Assembly: GCA_030695945.1 (NCBI GenBank)
Contig: JAUYOG010000019.1
Location: 148,019 to 212,018, forward strand
From: Ramlibacter sp.
Lineage (GTDB): Bacteria > Pseudomonadota > Gammaproteobacteria > Burkholderiales > Burkholderiaceae_C
Direction: 5' to 3'
Length of the DNA stretch: 64,000 nucleotides
Part shown: positions 51,724 to 59,904 of the stretch, in pieces
How the letters are laid out: the number at the start of each line of letters is the position of its first letter
How positions within the stretch are numbered: position 1 is the stretch's first letter
Translations under genes and position numbers: made by a program
The notes under the pieces: model-generated
The model's input: only the letters and a program-made list of their open reading frames with translations
The model's database searches: none
What the model was told of the DNA's origin: nothing

Positions 51724-53100
51724 CTACGAAAGCGGCTTGGCCTGTACGCCATCCAGCAATTGGGCCACCTCCCGCATGCCCTCCACGTACACCGCCTCGT
51801 AACCGGGGAGGTCTCCCGGATGATCGTAGAGGGGCCCGGGCTGATGGATGTCACGCCGCGATCGCGCAGGCTTGGCCGCCAGCCGCGCCAGCGCGAGCTG
51901 GAACGCGCGGATGTGTTCGCCCTCGGCTTTGTCGGAATCGAGCACCCGCGCCCGCAGGTCGTCCACGGTGTAGGGTGTGTCGTCGGCGCCCAGGCCGCGC
52001 AGCAGGGAGGCTCGGCGGATCAGACAGGGCACACAATGACCGCAGTGCTGGAGCTTGCGCATGGTTTCGTCGGGATGAAATCGATATTTTGATGGCCCCG
52101 AACACGACATGGTGTGCTTGGCATGCCGCCGCAGGAAACCCATATCGTGACACTCCTCGGCCATCTGACCCTTCGTCTTGTGCCGGTAACGGTTGTGCAG
52201 CTGCACATTCAGCCCGAGGTTCCGGAGCAACTCGTTGAACCTTGCGACGTAGAACGGATGCGTGGTGCGCGTGCTCAGGGCTCCAAGCCGCAACGGGTCC
52301 AGTGGGACGTTCAGCGATATGAGGCCGTTCTCGGGCGTGTGCACGACCATCTCTCCGCCTATCGCGCTCGCCGCGACCGTCGCCAGAGCAAAGAACAGGA
52401 ACGAGCGACCACGCAAGGTGTCTTCCACCGCGGACGACGTCACGGTGTGATGATCGAACCCGACGTTCGCCCGCAGATGATTGATCGCACGTGGCGCGAA
52501 GCGCGCCTGCAGCTGCGCCATGCAATAGCTCTGATGCTTGGCGGCCATCGTGTCCCACCAGTGGCTCACGAACAGCGGGGCTTGGCCTTCGCAAAGCAGG
52601 TCGATGGCGCCGATGAAACTGTCCAACCCGCCCGAGAGCAGGCATACGCTGGACGGAGTGATCAGCCTTAGTTGGCCGCTCGCGGCCACAAGCGCCGAAT
52701 GGGCCGCGGGCCGTGCACGGAAGAACACCTGCCAGTGGTCACCGGTGAGGAATCGCAGCATGCGTTCGAGCAGCGCGCGCTGGGCCTCCCAGAGCGCGCT
52801 GTCTGCCACCGGCAGGTGCAGATCGATCTCGCGCGTCCAGTGGTCCTGCGAATCGACCTGGCGGGAGATACGCGTATCGGCCGCTGTGAGCGCCGTGGCC
52901 AGCAGCGCCAGGTCGACCGCGACCTCCGTTGGTGTGAAGCCCCAGTTACCCAGTTGGTCGAGGGTCTGACCGAGGCCGAATCTCAGTCTTCCCGCATCGT
53001 CGAGGAAGTCGATATTCGTCATGGTGCTGTCCGGGCGTGACGGCAGGAGCTGACCGGTGTCCCCAGCCCCCAGGCGACAGATGATGGTGCGATGGGTCAT
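51724..53100 (-). CDS. qatC: QatC, QueC-like enzyme of the Qat defence system
   Basis: A 458-residue protein. Residues about 150-400 are a QueC-type (7-cyano-7-deazaguanine synthase-like) domain: PP-loop SGGLDS at residues 156-161, HWWDTMAAKHQ, and a zinc-type cluster CGHCVPCLIRR near 370. A 140-residue N-terminal extension is specific to this family. QueC-like enzymes in defence can attach a deazaguanine-type base to a protein partner; for QatC this is inference, with QatB as the likely partner. The start overlaps the qatB stop (ATGA). Confidence 0.94.
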   Translation of the reverse strand: MTHRTIICRLGAGDTGQLLPSRPDSTMTNIDFLDDAGRLRFGLGQTLDQLGNWGFTPTEVAVDLALLATALTAADTRISRQVDSQDHWTREIDLHLPVADSALWEAQRALLERMLRFLTGDHWQVFFRARPAAHSALVAASGQLRLITPSSVCLLSGGLDSFIGAIDLLCEGQAPLFVSHWWDTMAAKHQSYCMAQLQARFAPRAINHLRANVGFDHHTVTSSAVEDTLRGRSFLFFALATVAASAIGGEMVVHTPENGLISLNVPLDPLRLGALSTRTTHPFYVARFNELLRNLGLNVQLHNRYRHKTKGQMAEECHDMGFLRRHAKHTMSCSGPSKYRFHPDETMRKLQHCGHCVPCLIRRASLLRGLGADDTPYTVDDLRARVLDSDKAEGEHIRAFQLALARLAAKPARSRRDIHQPGPLYDHPGDLPGYEAVYVEGMREVAQLLDGVQAKPLS

Positions 53101-53963
53101 TCGGCGGCCTCCCCTGCTGCTGCGACCAAGCCGAACGCGGCCTCGTAGATCGAGTTGACCTTGGCCTCGATCTGCTGGTCGCTCAGCGCAGCCAGCGATC
53201 CGAGTTGCCCGCCGAGATGGTTGCGCGTGCAGCCCGATATGAAGTCGTGCAGCTGATCCTGTATCTCCATCACCTGGTTCACGTCCTCCGGCAGGCTCAC
53301 GGCACGGGCAGCGATATCGCTCATCACCCGCCCCTCGATCGAATGGATCACGAAGTCGAGGAAGAACTCTTTCAGCTGTTCGGGAGTGAGCGCGTCGAAG
53401 TCCGTCACTCCGGCGTCGGCCTGGTCGCCGATGGCGTCCAGCATGGCTTGGCGGGAGATCGCCTCGTCGATCGGCCCGCCGGGCGGGCAGACGACGTCGA
53501 CGAGGCCGCGGAACACGTCCTCCGCGGGTTGGCCCGCGAGATGCTGCAGATTGCGTGAGCGCAGGGCCTCTGTAAGGCCGACTCGCTCAGCGTCCCGCAC
53601 CAACCCCAGCAGCCGGCCGCCGGTCGCCCGCGCGGCGCCCATCCTGCGCGTAGCCTTGGCCGGTCCCCCAGAGCTTTGCACGTACCTGCGCATCGCCCCA
53701 CCAAGGGAACTGGAGCTGCCGCTCCTGGCGAACGACGAGAACTTGCGCTTCGCGCCGGAGTACGCGCTGGTTCCGGCGGTGTCCGGCTGCCCGGCCGGCG
53801 TGGGGGTCACAGGCTGATTCCCCGGTGCGCCGTCGCCCGGGGTGGGCTGAGCCGGCGTTACAGGGCCGCCAGGTGCGGTCGGCGCCGCGGGCGGCGCGGG
53901 ATCGTCCACCCAAGACGGCACCAGGCCCGAGCCGGGCCCACCGTACGATTTGGACGTGCCCAT
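53097..53963 (-). CDS. qatB: QatB, Qat defence system protein with exposed N-terminal glycine
   Basis: A 288-residue protein with no known enzymatic domain, beginning MGTSKSYGGPGSG. After Met removal this leaves Gly as the N-terminus, in a flexible Gly/Ser/Pro-rich leader of about 65 residues. The remainder (from RKFSSFARSG) is helical, with DVFRGLVDVVCPPGG and a conserved ELTPEQLKEFF-like region (LTPEQLKEFFLDFVIHSIEGR). The start shares one base with the qatA stop (TGATG). An N-terminal Gly is what QueC-like conjugating enzymes of type IV CBASS modify, so it is the natural candidate substrate of QatC. Confidence 0.92.
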   Translation of the reverse strand: MGTSKSYGGPGSGLVPSWVDDPAPPAAPTAPGGPVTPAQPTPGDGAPGNQPVTPTPAGQPDTAGTSAYSGAKRKFSSFARSGSSSSLGGAMRRYVQSSGGPAKATRRMGAARATGGRLLGLVRDAERVGLTEALRSRNLQHLAGQPAEDVFRGLVDVVCPPGGPIDEAISRQAMLDAIGDQADAGVTDFDALTPEQLKEFFLDFVIHSIEGRVMSDIAARAVSLPEDVNQVMEIQDQLHDFISGCTRNHLGGQLGSLAALSDQQIEAKVNSIYEAAFGLVAAAGEAAE

Positions 53964-55909
53964 CAGCTACCGCCCGCGAGCTTCAGGACGCCCGTCGCGG
54001 CAGACTTGAGCTTCGTGTTGTCGGTTTGGGCCGACCAAGCCTGAAGCAGCGCCTTGAACTCGCCCGCGATAGCGGGGTCGGTGAGGACGTTGGTGAAGTT
54101 GCTGGTCGCCCATGCGCCGATCCTGGCCGTCGGCAGCTCGGCCAGGAACGCCACTAGTTTGCGTTGCAGACCTGCATGGTGCTCGACCAGCAGGATCAGG
54201 CCATGCATACCCTTCGGCTCGCGCGCCAGGTCCTCGATGGACATGATCATCGAACGCAGCGCATCGAAGACCTGCTCGGCCTCCCCGCCGCTCAGCTTGG
54301 CCACCTCGCCGGACAAGCCGCGAACGGTCAGCCGCGGACCGGTGAGCCGCTCCACCAGGCCCTCCAGATGCGCGGCTGCGGTCAGGCCACCCAGGTAGCT
54401 GCGCTTGTCTCGGGTGGCGAAAACGTAAGGTCGCAGGTCGATAGTGCCCAGTGGCGGATCGATCGCGCCCCATGCCTTGATCCAATCGCTCTTAGACCAC
54501 TCCTCAACTTCAGGCGCCTGGGCGGTCGGCTCCGGGTCCTGCTTCTTGTCGGCCTTGGCGCCCTTCGCCTGCGCCGGCTGCTGCGCACCCTGGACCGCAG
54601 CCTCAAACTGCGCAAGCGCCGGCACCTTGCCGTCGTTGCTCGCCACGGCCAGCCTGGCCAGCTGCCCGTACAAGTCCGGCGCGAAGCTCTCTGCGAGCAT
54701 GATCTTGGCCATGACCGGTGGTTCGATCTCGTCGGCGAACCCCCGCTCCTGTGCGATGGCGTGGCGCAGCGCCATCGAGTTGAGGAACCGTTTGATCTGA
54801 CGCGGGTTGCCTCGCGTGCCTTCGGTCAAGATGGTACTGACCCGCGTGCTGATCGCGACGGCGCGCCTGACCTCGTCCGGCACCTTGTTGTCGAGGATCT
54901 TCGAGACAGCCACGACATCAAGCCCGCGACTGAGCCACGGTCGGCGAAGTTCTTCGCGCGCACCCTCCAGCAGCTTCGTGAAGCGCGGGTCGGCGGATCC
55001 AAGCGCGGCCTCTACCTGCAGCAGGGTTACGTAGATACGGGTTTCCGCAAGCCCGAGCGCGGGGATCCGGAACGGAACCTGGATGAGCTTCTCGAGGTAG
55101 TTCCGGGCATAGGGGACCGGACCCATGCTGGGCGGCAGATCGGGGAAGTGCTCGCGCACCGCGTATTCGATCATGAGTTCGTCCGCGCCGATGACGAAGG
55201 CCGTTCGCGGCACGAAGAGGAACAGCCGGATCGCCTCCAGCGTGGCGATGGCGGTCGCCGGAAGGCAGCGGTCCAGGTCATCGACGATCACCACCAATTG
55301 GTCGATGTCGGCGGCCTCGATCAGCTCCTCGAATTCCTCGCGGAATTTGTGCATCTGGTAGGGCGCATGGTCAGCCTCACCACCGCCTTCCTTTATGTAT
55401 TCGCCCGCCTGCTCCGCGAAGGCCTTCAGCTGTTCGCCGGACACGGCGTCCCCCGGGTTCGCAAACAATGCCTTGGCGCCGTCGACAAGTGACTCCAGCT
55501 GATCGAACGTGGGGATGCCGGTCATGGCGGTGAAGGCGAAGCCGCCGGCCTTCTTGGCCATCTTCAACCAGTCTACGCGCTTGAGCACTTTGCGCGCCGC
55601 ATCCGCCACCTTGGTCGAGTTGGGCCGCGCCCGCCGCAACTCCTCGACGATGGTCTCGATGACCACCGTCTTGGCATCCTCGAACCCCTCGAAGGTCCAG
55701 CCGTTGAACCACAGGCACAAGGCCTTGGGGTCCTTCTCCAGCGCGGCCGACGTCATCTTCAGTACGCTGGACTTGCCAGCGCCCCAATCACCGTGGACAC
55801 CGATCGTGACCGGCGTCGTGGGCGTTGCGCGGATCAACCGTACGACGGTCTTGGCCACCGCCTCGTAATACAGCAGGTCGACCGCCGTCTCTTGGTCGTT
55901 GAGAAACAC
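53963..55909 (-). CDS. qatA: QatA, KAP-family P-loop NTPase of the Qat defence system
   Basis: A 648-residue NTPase starting MFLNDQETAVDLLYYEAVA. Walker A is GDWGAGKSS (residues 40-48), then a KAP-specific insert (about 110-190), and Walker B VVIVDDLDRC (206-215). The family is often membrane-associated and includes defence proteins that act in phage sensing. A C-terminal half of about 350 residues has no clear domain. It begins the qatABCD operon; a 162-bp divergent region to the next plus-strand gene holds the promoter. Confidence 0.95.
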   Translation of the reverse strand: MFLNDQETAVDLLYYEAVAKTVVRLIRATPTTPVTIGVHGDWGAGKSSVLKMTSAALEKDPKALCLWFNGWTFEGFEDAKTVVIETIVEELRRARPNSTKVADAARKVLKRVDWLKMAKKAGGFAFTAMTGIPTFDQLESLVDGAKALFANPGDAVSGEQLKAFAEQAGEYIKEGGGEADHAPYQMHKFREEFEELIEAADIDQLVVIVDDLDRCLPATAIATLEAIRLFLFVPRTAFVIGADELMIEYAVREHFPDLPPSMGPVPYARNYLEKLIQVPFRIPALGLAETRIYVTLLQVEAALGSADPRFTKLLEGAREELRRPWLSRGLDVVAVSKILDNKVPDEVRRAVAISTRVSTILTEGTRGNPRQIKRFLNSMALRHAIAQERGFADEIEPPVMAKIMLAESFAPDLYGQLARLAVASNDGKVPALAQFEAAVQGAQQPAQAKGAKADKKQDPEPTAQAPEVEEWSKSDWIKAWGAIDPPLGTIDLRPYVFATRDKRSYLGGLTAAAHLEGLVERLTGPRLTVRGLSGEVAKLSGGEAEQVFDALRSMIMSIEDLAREPKGMHGLILLVEHHAGLQRKLVAFLAELPTARIGAWATSNFTNVLTDPAIAGEFKALLQAWSAQTDNTKLKSAATGVLKLAGGS

Positions 55910-56071
55910 GTTGACTCCCCCTTGTTGGGCCCATTATGGGAGACCGGGGGCACGCCGCCAAGAGCGGTTCTTTGGTGTGTACCGTCTCCTCCGATTGGGG
56001 GATGACCTTCGGGGTGGGCGGCGTTACGCTTGGATTGCCCGCGGCACATCGCGCCGCGACAGGGGAGTTCA

Positions 56072-56326
56072 ATGGCTACGAAGGGCGACTGGTCAAGTCA
56101 CGACAACAAGAAATACATCGGCAAGCTCGATCGCATCTACGTGTCCACCACGGAGAGCTACGAGGTCGAGTATTACATCGATCACTACCTCGAGACGCAC
56201 GGCTTCACCGTCAACAATCACAACCGCGACGTCGTCGCCGCCTCCCTTGCGAAGTACCCGGGCCGGGCGCCCTTCAAGCGCGTGGACCTGGACGCTTACC
56301 TCGAGCCGCGGATCAAGAAGCCTTGA
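56072..56326 (+). CDS. Small hypothetical protein (84 residues)
   Basis: It starts at ATG 56072 behind an aggggag ribosome site. The protein is acidic-basic mixed, with KLDRIYVSTTESYEVEYYIDHYLETHG and a C-terminal FKRVDLDAYLEPRIKK. There is a faint resemblance to DUF3606-type small proteins, but it is not a reliable match. It is divergent from qatA, so it may share the promoter region or control. Confidence 0.55.
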   Translation: MATKGDWSSHDNKKYIGKLDRIYVSTTESYEVEYYIDHYLETHGFTVNNHNRDVVAASLAKYPGRAPFKRVDLDAYLEPRIKKP

Positions 56327-56462
56327 GCCTTCTGCACGGCAGACGGTGCGTTCGGGTCGCGGCGGCCATGCCGGCTCGGCAGGCGGGAACGAATCCCGTG
56401 GCCTTTGGCGTCGTGTGCGGCTCATGTTCGCACACAATGGTCCGACATGGAGGCCAACGCTT

Positions 56463-57176
56463 GTGACTTCGACGAATGATGACCTGGTTCGGGGCGCGAC
56501 GGCGATGGCGCTGGGTCTGCTGCCCGACGTCGTTTCCGATCTGGTACAGCTCAAGCGCGTGGGCGCGCATCCCGCCTCCCTCGTCGTCAAATTGCACAAG
56601 ACGCTGGACGGTGCGATCGCCGCCGCTTCGCAGAAGGTCGACTGCAAGTCCGGATGCAGCTATTGTTGCCATTACCGCGTAATCGCAAGCGCCGCGGAGA
56701 TCCTGACCATCGCGGGCTTCATCCACAAGCTGGCCCTGAACGAGCAGACACGGGTCGTCAAGCGTCTGCGCGCCAACGCGAGCGCCACCGCGGGGCTGAG
56801 CGCGCGGCAACACGAGTCGACGAACGTTGAATGCGCATTGCTGCAAGACAATAAGTGCTTGGCCTATGACGTCCGCCCCTTTGCATGCAGGAGGCATCAC
56901 TCGATGAACGTGGCTGCCTGCAAAGAGACCTTCGATGATCCGCAGAGCCCGGCACAGAACATCCAGAGCGTCGAACGCCTCGCCGTCGCGGCCGGCGTGA
57001 TCAACGCGCACGCTGCCGGCAGTGTGCGCGCCGGACTGGACAGCAACATCTATGAACTGGGCGCCGCGCTTTTCGTGGCAATGACCGACGCGTCGAGCGT
57101 GGCTCGCTGGAAGCGTGGCAAGGTTACCTTCCCGGCGGTACGCGACCACCAGGAGTTCAGTGAAGCCTGGTCCTAG
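56463..57176 (+). CDS. YkgJ-family CxxxCxxCC metal-binding protein
   Basis: A 237-residue protein. GTG 56463 has a ggagg ribosome site 9 bases before it; an in-frame ATG at 56424 is an alternative. The N-terminal helix part leads to the cluster DCKSGCSYCCHYRV (Cys-x3-Cys-x2-CysCys, about residues 60-70) and later CALLQDNKCLAYDVRPFACRRHHS. This is the YkgJ/FliB-like metal (Zn or Fe) chelating fold. Function is unknown. It stands alone between qatA and the second boundary repeat. Confidence 0.75.
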   Translation: MTSTNDDLVRGATAMALGLLPDVVSDLVQLKRVGAHPASLVVKLHKTLDGAIAAASQKVDCKSGCSYCCHYRVIASAAEILTIAGFIHKLALNEQTRVVKRLRANASATAGLSARQHESTNVECALLQDNKCLAYDVRPFACRRHHSMNVAACKETFDDPQSPAQNIQSVERLAVAAGVINAHAAGSVRAGLDSNIYELGAALFVAMTDASSVARWKRGKVTFPAVRDHQEFSEAWS

Positions 57177-57792
57177 CTCGAACGCTTCAGGCGGATCGCC
57201 GCGCGCGCGGCGACCCCTTCGCTGAGCACTTGCCGCCCGCGCGTCTTGCCAGCGGCGCGGTTTTGGCTTGGGCTGGCCGCACCCTGACTTGGTGGAGATG
57301 GACGAGGATTGGCTCCCGCTGAATCCGCAAGACCGCAGCCGGGGAGACCGCCGCACAGGAGGTGGCATCCGAGCCCTCGCTCGCACCGAGCGACACGATC
57401 CGTGACCAACCTCATGCGAGCGTGAACGCCAGCAAGAGCGCGGTGTTACCCCGCATTCTCGGCGACTATCGTCTCTACGACATTGAGGTAAATGTCGGCG
57501 ACCGGTAGATTCGCGAAATGCGCGATCACATGAGGTTATTGGCCGCAGATTGAGCCGGGTTGTTCTTTGGGAAACCCGTCCCTGTCCTGCTACAGGATCC
57601 CATGGAGGGCCGGAGAGCAACTCGGCTGACCTTACGCGGGCCAAAACTCGTCCGGTTCTGCATCTGACGGATCAATCCATCCGTGCGATGCCCATCCCGC
57701 GGGGTGACTGCTCAGCGCGGCCAAAGCCGCCCAAGACATCAAGGCATTCCGCCTTCGCCAAGCCCGTCCCCACGCAGGGCTCAGCGAGGCGT
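57177..57792. other. Gene-poor right island boundary
   Basis: About 615 bp without a convincing gene; short frames on both strands have no domains. It contains the right copy of the 35-bp direct repeat (57282-57316). The next gene (PIN toxin) is on the minus strand. Confidence 0.6.
57282..57316 (+). repeat. 35-bp direct repeat, right copy
   Basis: Matches 38503-38537 in 34 of 35 positions and in the same orientation. Its reverse complement contains ATCTCCACCA, which resembles the 3' end of a tRNA or tmRNA. A plausible attachment site or gene fragment duplicated during insertion. Confidence 0.8.
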
Positions 57793-58200
57793 CTACACAT
57801 TCAATCGTTGCGTTCCAGGCAATCTGGCGCAAATCCGATCGAAGGTGACCAAGGGCTCGCGCGGGCCGTCGGGTTGGCCGCGGGACATCGCGACGTGGAT
57901 GCAATCCGCAAAGTCCGCGCGTGCAACGTTCTCAAACATATCCAGGGCAATCTCGAAAGCTTGATGGTGTTCGATCTGGAGGGCGCCGTTGCCCAGCAGG
58001 GCGTTGAAGGCTTGAATTCGTGCGGCCTTGCTCTTGCGGAAGGCAGAACGAAGCACCCACTCGACTTCCAACATAACCGTTGCTGGCACGAAAAACGCCT
58101 CGTCACCCGTTCGAACAAGCAGTCGGTCCACCGCCCGTGCTTGGCGCTCGTCGTCACGGGTGAGGATGCGCACCAACAGATTTGTGTCCAGGGCTCTCAC
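57793..58200 (-). CDS. vapC: PIN-domain toxin (VapC family)
   Basis: A 135-residue RNase toxin. The acidic active site is complete: Asp5 (ALDTNLLVR), Glu45 (TVMLEVEWVL), Asp96 and Asp99 (ARADFADCIHVA) and Asp121 (TFDRIC). VapC toxins cleave tRNA or rRNA in the absence of the antitoxin. The start overlaps the antitoxin stop (ATGA), the classical order antitoxin-toxin. Confidence 0.93.
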   Translation of the reverse strand: MRALDTNLLVRILTRDDERQARAVDRLLVRTGDEAFFVPATVMLEVEWVLRSAFRKSKAARIQAFNALLGNGALQIEHHQAFEIALDMFENVARADFADCIHVAMSRGQPDGPREPLVTFDRICARLPGTQRLNV

Positions 58201-58475
58201 TTCTTCTTCGCGGGAGTCTTGACCGCCGCGCCGCGCAGGTCCACGATCTTCCCGCTTTTCTCTCGGATCATGATCCGCCCGTCTCCTAGAGGCGTGACAA
58301 TTACATTTGAGCCTGCCTGGATGCCAGCGACGCTGCGCACGTCATGCGAGAGCGTGACTTGGTTCTTCGAGGACACGGTTGTGACGAACTCGCCGGTCTT
58401 GGCATTGCGGCCGACCCTCTTTGATTCGGTGCTCGCCGTTTTTGCAGAGCTCGACTTCTTGCTGCTAGTTGCCAT
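58197..58475 (-). CDS. AbrB/VapB-type antitoxin with GRNAKTGEF leader
   Basis: A 92-residue protein. Residues 1-20 are Ser/Lys-rich and the middle is a SpoVT/AbrB-like domain: FVTTVSSKNQVTLSHDVRSVAGIQAGSNVIVTPL. The motif VGRNAKTGEF precedes it. A similar motif (IGRDARTGEFIPV) occurs in the 50-residue protein encoded at 63829. The tail is Lys-rich (VKTPAKKK). It likely binds the promoter dyad at 58515-58545 and neutralises the PIN toxin. Confidence 0.88.
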   Translation of the reverse strand: MATSSKKSSSAKTASTESKRVGRNAKTGEFVTTVSSKNQVTLSHDVRSVAGIQAGSNVIVTPLGDGRIMIREKSGKIVDLRGAAVKTPAKKK

Positions 58476-58514
58476 GGATCCATCCTAAGCTATAACCGCG
58501 GAAACTCCATGACT

Positions 58515-58545
58515 CTAGCTAATTCTTTGCCGATTTCTTAGCTAG
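58515..58545. promoter_or_regulatory. Operator-like inverted repeat upstream of the AbrB antitoxin
   Basis: CTAGCTAA (58515-58522) and TTAGCTAG (58538-58545) form an 8-bp inverted repeat with a 15-bp spacer, 40 bp before the antitoxin start (58475). Spacing suits a dimeric AbrB-type protein; it is the expected autoregulatory site. Confidence 0.6.
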
Positions 58546-58632
58546 CGAGAAACGCCCGCTCGACGGCCCTCCTTTTGGCCTCGCGCAGCCGAGCGGTGAA
58601 TGCGAATCACCACACGGCCATGTCGCCAGAAT

Positions 58633-59877
58633 TCACGTCGGGACGTGGAAGACCAGTACCGTAGCGGTGATCTCGCGATTGGCGTCACCATTGGCGTGGA
58701 AGACATATCTGAAACCACTTTCATGGCTCCAGTTCAAGACTCGCTTGAAATTGGCGTGGGCGCTTGCCGTGCTACTAATGCCCGACATCACGGTGGACGT
58801 TTCCGTCCCGCGATTGAAAACTAAGATGGCCGCTTTGCCATCGCGCCACGTGGAATAGCTCAATAGCTGATCGATCGCCGCCCCAAATGCCTTGGGGCCC
58901 CTCCAGAATTTGCACTCTGCGATAAAGACGTTTCGGTCGCCCTCGCGCAGCAAGATATCCGTCTTGCCCGTCATGTTGAAGGTTTCGCCGGTTGCCCTAC
59001 CCTCGAACTGGCCGTTCAGTTGCACCAAAAAGTGTTGTCGCAAGGCTTCCTCGTCCATCGAGCGGAACGCGGCCGGGCTGCGCTCCATCACGAGCGCCAT
59101 GTCCTGCATGATCTTGAGCGCCTGCTCATACTGTTCGATCGCCCAGACCGGCTCGGGCTCGAATCGGGCGGAGGTGGCTGGCGGAAGCGCGGGCTTGGCG
59201 ATGCGCCGGACGGTGGGCAATGCGTACGTGTTCGGCGCGTTCTCGCGACGCCGGATGGGAATGCCCAAGGCTGAGGCTCTCTGAGACTGCGCGAGCAGGC
59301 GGGTGCGTCGTTGCTGGATAGCATCCTCCGCGGCACTGGGTAACGCGGCGTTGTGCGCGTCGATCATCCCCCGCTGCCAATCCAGGTGCTGCTCGATGTC
59401 GGCAATCGCCCGATCCACTAGGGCGCGGATGTCGCGCGCCTGGTCGGCGGGCGTGTCGTACCGCAGGACCAGTTCATTCTTCTCGATGATGGCGCGCGGC
59501 GGGTTCATATTGAAAGTGTTCGCGCGCGCATAGAACAACTCCGGCTCCCCCTGGAACGGAACCCTCACCTCCACCCGCTCGCCAGCGATCAGGACCGGTC
59601 GGCTGCGGTCATCGATCCAGCGGCCCTGGTCGCGGCGGACATCCACCTGCACTTCCTCGGAGTCGGCGTACCACTGGTCTTTGAGAAGCTGGATCGGCGC
59701 CACGCCGTGTGCTTCGACCAGGTAGTGCTTCAGATCCTCTGGCGCGGTGTTGAGCAGCCGATTGGCCTCCAGCCCTTCGACCTCGCGCCGCATGGTGTCC
59801 ATCGTGGCGCGCAGTACTTGGCCGAGGTCGTAAGTGACGAACAGCAGCCCTTTGCTCTTGTCAATGCTTCCGAACAC
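58633..59877 (-). CDS. PD-(D/E)xK nuclease-like protein, last gene of the phospholipase operon
   Basis: A 414-residue protein. The C-terminal part (about 270-414) has nuclease-fold motifs: a helix with Glu277 (SMDEEALRQHFLVQLN), NMTGKTDILLREG (Asp307), FIAECKFWRG (Glu321, Lys323) and IDQLLSYSTWRDGKAAILVFNR. These are the D...ExK pattern and following helix of restriction-type enzymes. The first 260 residues are unknown (FGSIDKSKGLLFVTYDLGQVL). It follows the membrane protein gene by 27 bp, so it belongs to the same operon. Substrate DNA or RNA unproven. Confidence 0.72.
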   Translation of the reverse strand: MFGSIDKSKGLLFVTYDLGQVLRATMDTMRREVEGLEANRLLNTAPEDLKHYLVEAHGVAPIQLLKDQWYADSEEVQVDVRRDQGRWIDDRSRPVLIAGERVEVRVPFQGEPELFYARANTFNMNPPRAIIEKNELVLRYDTPADQARDIRALVDRAIADIEQHLDWQRGMIDAHNAALPSAAEDAIQQRRTRLLAQSQRASALGIPIRRRENAPNTYALPTVRRIAKPALPPATSARFEPEPVWAIEQYEQALKIMQDMALVMERSPAAFRSMDEEALRQHFLVQLNGQFEGRATGETFNMTGKTDILLREGDRNVFIAECKFWRGPKAFGAAIDQLLSYSTWRDGKAAILVFNRGTETSTVMSGISSTASAHANFKRVLNWSHESGFRYVFHANGDANREITATVLVFHVPT

Positions 59878-59904
59878 GGATTCCTCGTGGAAAAGGGTGC
59901 CTTG

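Noticed and set aside
57550..58488. Plus-strand frame of 312 codons opposite the PIN/AbrB pair
   Set aside because: The minus-strand pair has complete active-site residues and overlap; the plus frame is a shadow.
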